A stretch of 64,000 nucleotides of DNA from Cystobacter fuscus (GTDB taxonomy: Bacteria; Myxococcota; Myxococcia; Myxococcales; Myxococcaceae), in NCBI RefSeq assembly GCF_002305875.1, contig NZ_CP022098.1, positions 8,804,001-8,868,000 on the forward strand, given 5' to 3'. A program made the position numbers and the translations under genes. Under the pieces are notes generated by a model, which saw nothing but the letters and a program-made list of their open reading frames with translations, was not told the origin of the DNA and did not search any database. Shown piece by piece: positions 34,270 through 42,076 of the stretch. Numbering within the stretch: the stretch's first letter is position 1; the number at the start of each line of letters is the position of its first letter.

Positions 34270-34378
34270 AAGGTGGTGCAGCGCGTCCCGGTGCGCATCG
34301 CCTGGGTGAATCCCCCGCGGGAGTTGGAGCTTGCGCGCCGGCCTCTCCGCCGAGGTCACCGTCCACACCTCGCCGTGA
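34270..34378 (+). pseudogene. Orphan 3' end of the hlyD/emrA gene
   Basis: Matches 28177-28284 over its full length with few substitutions and one extra base, from KVVQRVPVRIAWVNPPREL through the stop codon. Homology continues into the hairpin that follows. The left edge is sharp: upstream bases share nothing with hlyD. It is therefore a displaced copy of the gene's end, not a paralogue, and forms a direct repeat around the 6-kb secretion cassette. Confidence 0.92.
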
Positions 34379-34390
34379 ACCCCACGGCCG

Positions 34391-34416
34391 CGCGCGGCGC
34401 CCGCTCGTGCCGCGCG
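34391..34416. terminator. GC-rich hairpin after orphan hlyD tail (copy 2)
   Basis: The same hairpin as after the intact hlyD (arms CGCGCGGCG / TGCCGCGCG, one mismatch). It now separates the orphan tail from the 3' end of the lipase-like gene. Presumably a former bidirectional terminator. Confidence 0.5.
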
Positions 34417-34437
34417 ACCGAAGCCGCGAACGCTCGC

Positions 34438-35532
34438 TCAGTCTCGCTTGATGGGGATGACCCGCGGGCCGTTGGGGTTCTGAACGATGAGTGGCCTGGC
34501 GAGATCGCCATAGACCTCACCGAAGTCCCGGCGATGTTTCAAGTAGACATCATTGTAGCTGTGCGCCGCGAGGAAGCTCTTCTCCGAGAAGGTGACGATC
34601 TCCGCCTTGTTTCCGTGGATATCCGTGCCAGGGTTGTTATAGAAGCTCGTACTGCCTTCCACGCCGAACCAGTTGGAGATCGGGTCCCCGCTGTTGATGT
34701 AGTGCACGTATTTGGGGCCATCCGGGTAACGGCCCGAAGCCGCACCGAACGTCTCCACCCGGATCCTGCCCATCAGCTCGAACTTGTTTTCCTTCTTGAG
34801 CTGCTCGGCGACCTCGCCGAGCGCGCGGCTGGTGATGAGGCCGCCCTGGCTGTGTGCCATCAAATGCACATTTCTGCCCGCCCTCAGTTCACCGAGGACG
34901 ATATCCCTCATCGAGTCCACGGCCGGGTTCTTGCCCGTGTTGAGCTTGTCGCCCAGGCTCTGCGTCAGGTCCCCGACGAAGCCGTCGGTGGCGTTGTGGA
35001 TGCCAACGACCCTGGAGCCCGTCGCATTGGCGGTGGCCTGAAGGGCCGCTTTCTGCTCGCTCAGGTTCGTATTGATGCCATTGACCTGGATGATGAGTTC
35101 TTCGTTCTTGAGGCGCTTCGGCTGGAAGGGGCTGAGCTCCCCCGGCTTGATGGAGCTCAGGTCCTTCTTCCCCTGGAGATCGTCCATCTTGATGGCCTTG
35201 TCGACGCCAACGAGGGCACCGTCGAACTCCGAGTCATCGGAGCGCTTGTAGAGGTTGACGTTTTCAACGCCAAACGTCTCGGCCAGATCCTGGATGACCT
35301 CGGGATCGTTGAGGTCGAGCGAGAAGAGATCCACCAACTGCATCGAACTCGGGTTCGGCCCAGTCCAATCATTGGAGGGACGGTTGGGTTCGAAGACATC
35401 ATTGATGGATGGACCCTTGACTCCGGAGTCCTTCCTCGCTGGGAGGGCGGCAATCGTCGCGGGAGGCTTCTGTTCGGAGGCGGTGGGGATGGGGGAGGCC
35501 ACTACCGGCGGCTTGCGGCTGACGCTGATCAT
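34438..35532 (-). CDS. Lipase-like alpha/beta-hydrolase, possible secreted effector
   Basis: 364 residues from ATG 35532 (GTG 35556 also in frame). A Pro-rich N-terminal region without signal peptide precedes a hydrolase domain with a strand LIIQVNGINTN, nucleophile elbow AHSQGG (S228), and C-terminal candidates for the acid and His (NSGDPISNW, AAHSYNDVYL). It resembles lipase/esterase domains found as secreted toxins. With no signal peptide and next to a type VI cassette it may be an effector, but no VgrG/PAAR fusion or immunity gene is adjacent. GC is lower than the genome average. Confidence 0.65.
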   Translation of the reverse strand: MISVSRKPPVVASPIPTASEQKPPATIAALPARKDSGVKGPSINDVFEPNRPSNDWTGPNPSSMQLVDLFSLDLNDPEVIQDLAETFGVENVNLYKRSDDSEFDGALVGVDKAIKMDDLQGKKDLSSIKPGELSPFQPKRLKNEELIIQVNGINTNLSEQKAALQATANATGSRVVGIHNATDGFVGDLTQSLGDKLNTGKNPAVDSMRDIVLGELRAGRNVHLMAHSQGGLITSRALGEVAEQLKKENKFELMGRIRVETFGAASGRYPDGPKYVHYINSGDPISNWFGVEGSTSFYNNPGTDIHGNKAEIVTFSEKSFLAAHSYNDVYLKHRRDFGEVYGDLARPLIVQNPNGPRVIPIKRD

Positions 35533-36002
35533 GATCGGACTCTCGATCTCGAACACGGAAAGGATGGAACTCGTGTTGCGAGCGGGGTGCTGGTACGGAG
35601 AAGTCCTATGCAGATCTCACGCCAGGGATTGTCAGGCGATCGCCGCTCCTGGAATCAAGAGGTTGGCGCACCGGGAGGGACGCATGGCTGGTGACTGGAG
35701 TTTCACATTGATGACCGCGGTCACCAGGGCGGATGCGATGAGACGTGAACTGTCTGCCTTTCGGGGCCGCTGACCGACGAGAAAACCAAACAACAACAAA
35801 TTCCAAATACAGGAAGATGAGAGAGTCACGTGCCCGTGACCCCGCTTACTCCCGGAATACCGCTTTCTTCAATCTCGCGACAACAACCTCCAAGAAGTCG
35901 TTTCGAGGTGGAGGAGTGGCTTCAACCCGGTCCTCACCGGGCTTCACGGCGGAGGCGCGGCTCCCTCGGGAGGGACGGCTCCGCCGTGAAGGCAACGGAC
36001 GA
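35533..36002. other. Intergenic region with two nested hairpins
   Basis: About 470 bases without a convincing gene, partly A-rich (around 35780-35815). At 35926-35941 lies CCCGGT-CCTC-ACCGGG, and at 35942-35991 a long hairpin with perfect 13-bp arms (CTTCACGGCGGAG / CTCCGCCGTGAAG). The latter begins 12 bases after the stop of the protease gene on the minus strand and probably ends its transcription, although no U-run follows. Confidence 0.55.
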
Positions 36003-36878
36003 CTACGGGAGGGTCGCGGTCAGCGGGCCACCGTCGTTGATCTTCGAGGCAATCCAGCTCTCGAACGACGCCACGCGGGCGTACATGCCCGGGTAGTGCG
36101 AGTCGGCGCAGCCCTCGCCCCAGCTCACGACGCCCACCAGCACGCGCGTGCCGTTCTTGAGCACCGTGAGCGGACCGCCGCTGTCACCCTGGCACGAGTC
36201 CTTGCCGGGGGAGGCCGCGGCGAGCTGATCCGAGCCGATGGTATCCCCCGCGTAGGCGGACTGGGCCGAGCTGTTGCTCAGGAGGCTCACGTCCACCGTC
36301 TGCAGCGTGTCGGGAAACGCGTTGCCACTGCCAGTGAGCGCGCCCCAACCGGTGACGCGCGCCACCACGCCCGCGTTGGTGATGCCCGCGGCCTCGTCGG
36401 CCGCCGTGGCGAGGGGGATGGCCTTCACGTTCGCCCCACTCAGGTCCAGCGGCGCGGACAGGCGAAGCAGCGCCACGTCCTTGCCTTGGTTCACATCCAC
36501 GTAGCCCGGGTAGACGATGACCTCGGCGACCGAGCGAATCTGTCCGGAGGAGCTCATCCCATTGAGCGTGGTGATGCCCGCCGCCACCCATTCCGGCTTG
36601 ATGATGGTGCCATTCTCGTTCACGCAGTGCTGCGCGGTCAGGATCCAGTTCTCGTTGAGTACCGAGCCGCCGCAGAAGTGCGAGCCCGGGCTGTCCTGCA
36701 AGGACACCTGCCAGGGACTGGCGGCGATCGTCGCGTCGGTGCCGCCGACGATCTCCTGATCGGAGGCAAGCACCGTCTCCTGCTCACGAGTCTGCTCGAC
36801 AGCCTCGGGACCACAGCCAGCCAGCAGGGAGATCGTGCTGGCGATTGCCCAACGACGCATGATGAATGCTGAAACCAT
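36003..36878 (-). CDS. Trypsin-like serine protease lipoprotein
   Basis: 291 residues from ATG 36878 (ribosome site GAGG). A lipoprotein-type signal (STISLLAGCG) is followed by a short propeptide, the activation site EIVGGTDATIAASPWQV, and the chymotrypsin-fold triad: H84 in LTAQHC, Asp in KDVALLRL, Ser in GKDSCQGDSGGPL; Asp in GKDS suggests trypsin-like specificity for Lys/Arg. It ends VGVVSWGEGCA, GMYARVASFESWI. Secreted proteases of this kind fit a predatory lifestyle. It appears to have landed in and truncated cinA. Confidence 0.9.
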   Translation of the reverse strand: MVSAFIMRRWAIASTISLLAGCGPEAVEQTREQETVLASDQEIVGGTDATIAASPWQVSLQDSPGSHFCGGSVLNENWILTAQHCVNENGTIIKPEWVAAGITTLNGMSSSGQIRSVAEVIVYPGYVDVNQGKDVALLRLSAPLDLSGANVKAIPLATAADEAAGITNAGVVARVTGWGALTGSGNAFPDTLQTVDVSLLSNSSAQSAYAGDTIGSDQLAAASPGKDSCQGDSGGPLTVLKNGTRVLVGVVSWGEGCADSHYPGMYARVASFESWIASKINDGGPLTATLP

Positions 36879-37146
36879 GAGAACCTCGGTGATGGGGGCA
36901 AGGTGTTGCGATTGAACCGTGAAGTGAGTCGATACCGTCAAGCTGAGCGAGAGCCTCCCGGGAGAGCAGCCTTCCACCTCCTGGTCCGAGGACATCGAGT
37001 ACGCTGGACGAAGTCACGGTTTGGAATTGGACTTCGAAACGGAGCTGGGCGCCTTTTCATTCCAAAGCAATGACAGGGAATGCACTCCTCTCGTTGCAAT
37101 GAATTTCAGTCAAATGGTCTGCACGGTCCGGCTGGGTTCGTGCGGC

Positions 37147-37467
37147 GAGTCCAAGGTGGAGCAGCTCGGCGTGCCGCTGGAGTTGCTCCAGGCACATGGC
37201 TCGGTGGGCGAGGAGGCGGTGGAGGCCCTGGCCCACGCGGCACTGACGCATTCGCGCGCGGACCGGGCGGTGGCGGAGACAGGCATCGCGGGGCCGACGG
37301 GAGGCACGCCACGAAAGCCGATGGGGCTGGCCTTCCTCGCGGTGATGCGCCGGGGCGGGAGGGCCACCGTGGAGCATCACGTCTTCAAGGGAGACCGGAG
37401 CGCGGTGCGCCGAGCCATCGCGGACCGCGCGCGGGTGCTGCTCGAGCGGCTGGCCTCGGAATCATGA
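37147..37467 (+). pseudogene. cinA: cinA C-terminal fragment (5'-truncated)
   Basis: Encodes about 106 residues of the CinA (nicotinamide-nucleotide amidase) domain: ESKVEQLGVPLELLQAHGSVGEEAVEAL, AVAETGIAGPTGGTPRKPMGLAFLAV and AVRRAIADRARVLL. The first ~55 residues, including the catalytic TAESCTGG motif, are missing; sequence upstream of about 37140 is unrelated and AT-rich. An ATG at 37101 gives an open frame but not a working enzyme. The 3' end and the hairpin after it are intact. Confidence 0.85.
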
Positions 37468-37482
37468 ACCAGACTCCGGCCC

Positions 37483-37508
37483 CGCGCGGCGCCCGCTCGC
37501 GCCGCGCG
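37483..37508. terminator. GC-rich hairpin between cinA remnant and MXAN_5187-like gene (copy 3)
   Basis: Arms CGCGCGGCG / CGCCGCGCG, identical to 28297-28322, between two convergent 3' ends (cinA remnant and the minus-strand gene ending at 37516). Suits a bidirectional terminator. Confidence 0.6.
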
Positions 37509-37515
37509 GCCGGCG

Positions 37516-39642
37516 TCAGTCCTTGACGGGCGTGGCCTTGAGGGCGGCCTTGCCCTCCTTCACGTACACCTGGAAGCGCACCGTCTTGCACGCGTACTTC
37601 TGCACGAGCTGCTCGCGGTTCTTGCGCAGCTTGGCGACGAACTTGTCGTACGTCAGCCCGTCCTGGGGCTCGCCGCACTGATCGCGCGTCTGCACGAACT
37701 CGCGGAAGACCTCCTGGAAGTGCTGCTCCTCGGACAGGGCCACCGCACCGGCGCCCGTGCTCGCCCCCGTGGCGGCTCCCGCGCCCGTACCGAACGGAGA
37801 CGTGGTGACGCCGGCCTGCTGCGACTGGGGCGCGTTCATCGGCGAGGCCACGCCGGGGTGGATGCCCAGCGCGGAGGGAGGCACATTGACCTCGCCCGTC
37901 ATCGGCCGGGCCGAGCGCGCGAGGAGCTCACGCGGGATGGCCGCCACGCGCGTCGGCTCGGGCGAGCCGCCGTCGTCATCGAAGCCACCATTCTGGCGCG
38001 CCTGCGCGGTGGCCGCGGCGAAGGGGTCCGCCGCCTGTTGCAGCGAGTAGGCCGCCGTCGGGTGATCCTCGAAGGCGAAGGCGGCGCCCCGCCGGGGAGC
38101 GGCCGCGGGCACGCTCGCGGCGGAATCCGTGGGGGCGAAGGGCAGCGAGGCCCCACTCGACGAGGCGAACGGATCCTTGCCGGGCACCGTGGGCGTGCCG
38201 AACGGATCCTTGCCGGGCACCGTGGGCGTGCCGAACGGGTCTCCGCCTCGCGGCACGTCCGGGGTGGCGAAGGGGTAGAGATCCCCGGCGGGCGCGGAAG
38301 CCCGGGCGAAGGCCGGCTCGGCGGCAACGGGCGGCGCCTCGAAGGGATTGGCCTCCGGAGCGGAGGGCGCATCCGAGAACGGCATCGCCGCCGGGGCGTC
38401 GAAGGGCGTCTCGGGAGAAGCGACCGCGGCGGCGGGCCGCGCGGGAGCGGGCGACCCGGGGAACGGGAAGTCCTCCGGTCCCGCCGTGGGCGGCTCGGGA
38501 GCGGGCGTGAGGAACACCGGACCGGCGAGGGGCGCGGACGAGGCCAGCGCGGGGCCCGCCGCCGGAGCACCCGCTGGCGCCTCCTGCTGCTTGCCGCCCT
38601 TCTTCTGCTTCTTCGGCTCGGCGGTCGCGGCCGCCGGATGGCCCGCGCCCATCAACAACGTCCACACGAGCGAGAAGCCCAGCAGGCCCAGCAGCGCGAA
38701 GAGGGCGTCGTGCTGGTAGTTGGCCAGCGCGGTCATGAAGGGCCGCACGCTGGTGACGGCCACGGCTTCCAGCCCTCCACCGAGCGACTGGCGCGAGCCC
38801 ACGGCGAGCGGGGCATCGCCCCCCAGGGTGTCCGAGGGATTCGTGAGCAGGGGCAGGCGCACGCGTGGCACCTGGGTCAACAGGCTGCGCACGCTGCCGC
38901 GCTCGACCACCTGGCCGGACTTGCCCACGCTCACGTTCTCGAGCGCCTTCGTCACGAGTTCCTTCTCGGAGCCCGCGCTCTCCAGCACCTGGTCGCCCTG
39001 GACCACCGCGAGCACGGCGACGCCGGAGTTCACTGCCGCGGACTCGAGGAAGGCCTTGTGCAGCACCGGGGCGCCCAGCACCAGGGTCGCCGCCACCTGG
39101 GCGTGGCCGCCGTCGGGGCTCCACAGCACGGGCACGGAGAAGAAGACGTGGGGAGCGCCGAACGCGTCCGCCACCCCGCCCTCGCTGCCCGCCTTCTGCT
39201 GGGAGCGCGGGTCGAACTGCTCATCGGCGCTCGCCTCGCCCGCGCCCCGCGCGTACAGCGCGCCCTCGGCGGTGACGAGGCCGAGCACGAGCGAGTCCTT
39301 GAGCGGCTCGGGCACGTGCTCGCCCAGGGCGGCGCGCAGCGCGCCGAAGCGCTCGCCCACGGGCGGCTCCACGATGCGGATGCCCTTGCCCCGGGGCAGG
39401 GCCTCCACGTGGGGCTGCACGGCGGCGACGACCTCGGGATTACCAGCCAGCGAGAGGGCCAGGGCCTGCACGGAGGAACGGCGCGCCTCCAGGGCGCGGG
39501 CCAGCTCCGAGATGGCGGCAGTGGCCGGTGACGCGGCCCCCTTCACGGCCTCGGCGCTGAGCGGGCCCGACACCAGGGGCAGATGCGCCACTCCCAGTCC
39601 GAGGACCAGGAGCGCGAAAACGAAGAACTTGAAGCGGACCAT
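37516..39642 (-). CDS. MXAN_5187-like membrane protein
   Basis: 708 residues from ATG 39642. An N-terminal membrane helix (FKFFVFALLVLGLGVAHLP) is followed by an extracytoplasmic region of ~290 residues resembling a double Cache-like sensor, a second helix (HDALFALLGLLGFSLVWTLLMG), a long Pro/Ala-rich disordered linker (about 335-560) and a conserved C-terminal domain (FREFVQTRDQCGEPQDGLTYDKFVAKL to VKD). I recognise the C-terminal domain as one conserved in myxobacteria; function unknown. The linker contains a 33-bp tandem duplication. Its 3' end is also present as an orphan copy at 28327. Confidence 0.8.
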   Translation of the reverse strand: MVRFKFFVFALLVLGLGVAHLPLVSGPLSAEAVKGAASPATAAISELARALEARRSSVQALALSLAGNPEVVAAVQPHVEALPRGKGIRIVEPPVGERFGALRAALGEHVPEPLKDSLVLGLVTAEGALYARGAGEASADEQFDPRSQQKAGSEGGVADAFGAPHVFFSVPVLWSPDGGHAQVAATLVLGAPVLHKAFLESAAVNSGVAVLAVVQGDQVLESAGSEKELVTKALENVSVGKSGQVVERGSVRSLLTQVPRVRLPLLTNPSDTLGGDAPLAVGSRQSLGGGLEAVAVTSVRPFMTALANYQHDALFALLGLLGFSLVWTLLMGAGHPAAATAEPKKQKKGGKQQEAPAGAPAAGPALASSAPLAGPVFLTPAPEPPTAGPEDFPFPGSPAPARPAAAVASPETPFDAPAAMPFSDAPSAPEANPFEAPPVAAEPAFARASAPAGDLYPFATPDVPRGGDPFGTPTVPGKDPFGTPTVPGKDPFASSSGASLPFAPTDSAASVPAAAPRRGAAFAFEDHPTAAYSLQQAADPFAAATAQARQNGGFDDDGGSPEPTRVAAIPRELLARSARPMTGEVNVPPSALGIHPGVASPMNAPQSQQAGVTTSPFGTGAGAATGASTGAGAVALSEEQHFQEVFREFVQTRDQCGEPQDGLTYDKFVAKLRKNREQLVQKYACKTVRFQVYVKEGKAALKATPVKD
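38167..38232. repeat. 33-bp tandem repeat in the MXAN_5187-like linker
   Basis: Two perfect 33-bp copies (38167-38199 and 38200-38232) encode FGTPTVPGKDP twice in the disordered linker. A third, diverged unit (FGTPxxPRGGDP type) follows. Replication slippage can change the copy number without breaking the frame. Confidence 0.85.
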
Positions 39643-39725
39643 CACCGACCTTTACGCCCTCGGGGTGGAGGCCCGGTTATAGCGCCCGCCCCTCGGGACC
39701 AGCAAGGTTCGGTCCCCAACGCTTG

Positions 39726-39759
39726 GGAGCCCGGACACCAGACGAGGAGTCCGGGCTCC
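39726..39759. terminator. Hairpin downstream of the hibernation factor gene
   Basis: Perfect 11-bp arms GGAGCCCGGAC / GTCCGGGCTCC around a 12-base loop, 9 bases past the stop of the minus-strand gene at 39769. Strong stem but no U-run; probable terminator. Confidence 0.6.
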
Positions 39760-39768
39760 AGCGCGCTG

Positions 39769-40113
39769 CTAGAAGCGCACGTCCTGGGGCAGGCCCTCGC
39801 TGTTGACCTCCCGGCGCTTCTCCACGGTGCGCTTGATGGTGTTCTCCAGCCTGTCGCGCACCGAGTCGATGGCCTGGAACATGGTCTCGGCCGTCTCGGT
39901 CACGTGGATGCTGGAGAAGCCCGCCATGCGCACGGTCACCCGGCACTCCTGGTCCACGCCCCCCTTGGTGCCATTGATGTCCACGAGGGAAATATCCACC
40001 TCGCTCGCCTCATCGTCGATGAACTTCGCGATGGGGTCCACCAGATGCCGCGTCGCATAATCCCGAAGCGAGTCCGTGAGCTGCAGATGGACTCCTCGCA
40101 TCAACACCTTCAT
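39769..40113 (-). CDS. hpf: Ribosome hibernation promoting factor (short form)
   Basis: 114 residues from ATG 40113, after a very good ribosome site (GGGGAGGTGACACC). It matches the HPF/YfiA (sigma-54 modulation) family: MRGVHLQLTDSLRDYATRHL, ECRVTVRMAGFSSIHV and MFQAIDSVRDRLENTIKRTVEKRRE. Such proteins bind the 30S decoding region and shut down or dimerise ribosomes in stationary phase. The long-form C-terminal dimerisation domain is absent. Confidence 0.92.
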   Translation of the reverse strand: MKVLMRGVHLQLTDSLRDYATRHLVDPIAKFIDDEASEVDISLVDINGTKGGVDQECRVTVRMAGFSSIHVTETAETMFQAIDSVRDRLENTIKRTVEKRREVNSEGLPQDVRF

Positions 40114-40266
40114 GGTGTCACCTCCCCTTGGTCTCCCCAGGGTGGGCAGTCCCGGCGCATTCGGTGAGCGGGGGGAGGCGCGAGCGAGCCCGCCCGGCCG
40201 CTCTCCAAGCGCGGGAGCAAGGCTCCATGGGGATGTTTTCGTGTCGTCATTAGGTTGAGCGTTCGA

Positions 40267-40635
40267 ATGGGTGAGCGAATCGGAGAGCGGATCAAGGTCC
40301 TGCTGGTCGAGGACGACGGTGACAGCCGCGAGCTCCTCGCGGAGCTGCTCGAGCTGGACTTCGACGTCATCACCGCCGCGGACGGGGTGGCGGGGCTGCG
40401 CGCGTTCGTGGACGATCATCCGGACGTGGTGGTCACGGACGAGTCGTTGCCGGGCATGTGTGGAACGGCGCTCGCCCAGGAGGTCAAGAGCCGGCAACCC
40501 AAGGCGGGAGTGGTGCTCGTGTCCGGGTATTCGAACGTGGACTCTGGCTACTGCGACGTGGTGCTGCGCAAGCCGATTGATGTCGAGCGTTTGTCAGCCG
40601 TCGTGGGAAGCCTGGGGGAAGCAGCCAGGCACTGA
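40267..40635 (+). CDS. Single-domain response regulator
   Basis: 122 residues from ATG 40267 (TTG 40255 in frame). It consists only of a receiver domain: VLLVEDDGDSREL, phospho-acceptor D58 in VVVTDESLPGM, the Ser in VLVSGYS and the Lys in LRKPID. There is no output domain, so it probably acts by protein contact in a phosphorelay. No kinase nearby. Divergent from hpf. Confidence 0.88.
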   Translation: MGERIGERIKVLLVEDDGDSRELLAELLELDFDVITAADGVAGLRAFVDDHPDVVVTDESLPGMCGTALAQEVKSRQPKAGVVLVSGYSNVDSGYCDVVLRKPIDVERLSAVVGSLGEAARH

Positions 40636-40696
40636 GGCGCGGCGTGCTAAAATCGTGCTCGGTTGCCAGGGTGTAGGTCCTGCGGAGGGAGGCACG

Positions 40697-41137
40697 ATGA
40701 AATACTGCATGCAGTGCGGTTCCGAGTACCAGGAGGGCGTGACGGAGTGTGCGGACTGTCCTGGAAGTACCCTGGTGGACGCGGAAGCCATGCGCCAGCG
40801 CCACATCCCGCTGCCCGGTGAGGGAGAAACCCGGAAGTTCGTCCGGGCGGCCACGGCGGAGGATCCCTTCACCGCCGAGGACTATGTACGGCTCTTGGAG
40901 ATCCAGCGCATTCCGGTGTTCATCCGGCCGCGCCGCTCGGGCACCGTGGACGTGCTCACCACGGGGGCGCTGGAGCCCTGGTGGGAGATCATGGTGGGCG
41001 AGGAGTACCTCGAGCGCGCCGTGCAGCTCATCGCCCAGGAGAAGCGGCAGTTGGAGGAGACCTCGGCCGAGGCCGCCCTCGCCGCCGAGGAAGAGGAGCG
41101 CGAGACGGAAGGCTCGCTCCCCCCCGGCACCTTGTGA
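40697..41137 (+). CDS. Zinc-ribbon and DUF2007 domain protein
   Basis: 146 residues with a strong ribosome site (GGAGGGAGG). The N-terminus is a zinc ribbon with two Cys pairs (CMQCGSEYQEGVTECADC); residues about 50-115 match DUF2007, a small signal-transduction-like fold (DYVRLLEIQRIPVFIRPR, WEIMVGEEYLERAVQLI). The tail is Glu/Ala-rich. Cytoplasmic; function unknown. Confidence 0.75.
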   Translation: MKYCMQCGSEYQEGVTECADCPGSTLVDAEAMRQRHIPLPGEGETRKFVRAATAEDPFTAEDYVRLLEIQRIPVFIRPRRSGTVDVLTTGALEPWWEIMVGEEYLERAVQLIAQEKRQLEETSAEAALAAEEEERETEGSLPPGTL

Positions 41138-41161
41138 ACCGGGCCCGACCCCTCGGAGCCG

Positions 41162-42076
41162 CTACGGCGTGGAGGCCGCCGAAGGGCCGGTCTCCGAGGG
41201 AGCGCGCACCTCGAAGAAGCTCACGCCGGTGACCTTCCACTTGTCGTACTTCGCGTTGCGCGCGAGGAAGCTCTCCAGGTCCTCGTCCACCACGCGGCCG
41301 TTGCCATCCACGCCCCGCCGCGCGTGCCGCAGCCAGGTGCGGCGACCCTTCTGCACCACGAAGCCCAGATGCGTCACCCGGGTGGCCTTGAGCGGCAGGT
41401 CCTCGCGCAGCACGATGAGGATGGTGCCCGAGGGCACCTGCCGCGCATGCGCCAGCACCCGCTCCAGGGGAATCATGTCGAGCGGGTAGGTGCCCCGAGG
41501 CTGGTGCGCCGGGGACAGGCCCAGGGCGAGCGAGGAGCGCGAGCTCCAGGTGAGCGCGTTGATCGTCTTGCTCACCCGCACCGTGTCCGCGCCCCCCAGC
41601 CGCCGCGTCACGTCCACGAGGAAGCCCTTGCGCTGGTTGTTGGGCAGCCACTGGGCCTCCATGAGGTGGTTGCGGTCCTCATAGGAGGGGGTGTTCGCGT
41701 AGCGCAGGCGCTCGAGCAGCCCCGGCACCTCCACCGCCGAGCGCGCCAGGCTCAGGGCCATGGACTGTTCCACGAAGGTGAGGCAGTCCACCGCGTCCAG
41801 CCGGAAGGTGGGATCCGGATCCACCCCGATGCCCTCCCCCAGGGGCGAGTGCACGTAGGGCGTGCCCAGGAAGCGCTCGCTCACGCGCAGCAGCCGCTCG
41901 CCCAGGGGCAAAAGCGCGTCCCCGGAGATGAGATCGGCCCGCTCCCGCTCGCCGAGCGAGGCCCACACCACGGGGGCGCCGGAGGGCAGCACGTTCCCCG
42001 CCCTCGCCGTCCGGGGCGGTGGCGCCGGAGTGGCCACCTGGGCGAGCACGGCCGCCACCAGGGCGGCGGCCATCAT
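41162..42076 (-). CDS. DUF1460 peptidoglycan amidase-like protein
   Basis: 304 residues with an N-terminal signal (MAAALVAAVLAQVATPA). The conserved core of DUF1460 (N-acetylmuramoyl-L-alanine-amidase-like, NlpC/P60-related fold) is visible: FLGTPYVHSPLG, DAVDCLTFVEQSMALSLA with the likely catalytic Cys, VTHLGFVVQKG with His, and LRHARRG. Probably trims peptidoglycan in the periplasm. Its ATG overlaps the stop of the HEAT-repeat gene (ATGA), so the two are coupled. Confidence 0.85.
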   Translation of the reverse strand: MMAAALVAAVLAQVATPAPPPRTARAGNVLPSGAPVVWASLGERERADLISGDALLPLGERLLRVSERFLGTPYVHSPLGEGIGVDPDPTFRLDAVDCLTFVEQSMALSLARSAVEVPGLLERLRYANTPSYEDRNHLMEAQWLPNNQRKGFLVDVTRRLGGADTVRVSKTINALTWSSRSSLALGLSPAHQPRGTYPLDMIPLERVLAHARQVPSGTILIVLREDLPLKATRVTHLGFVVQKGRRTWLRHARRGVDGNGRVVDEDLESFLARNAKYDKWKVTGVSFFEVRAPSETGPSAASTP

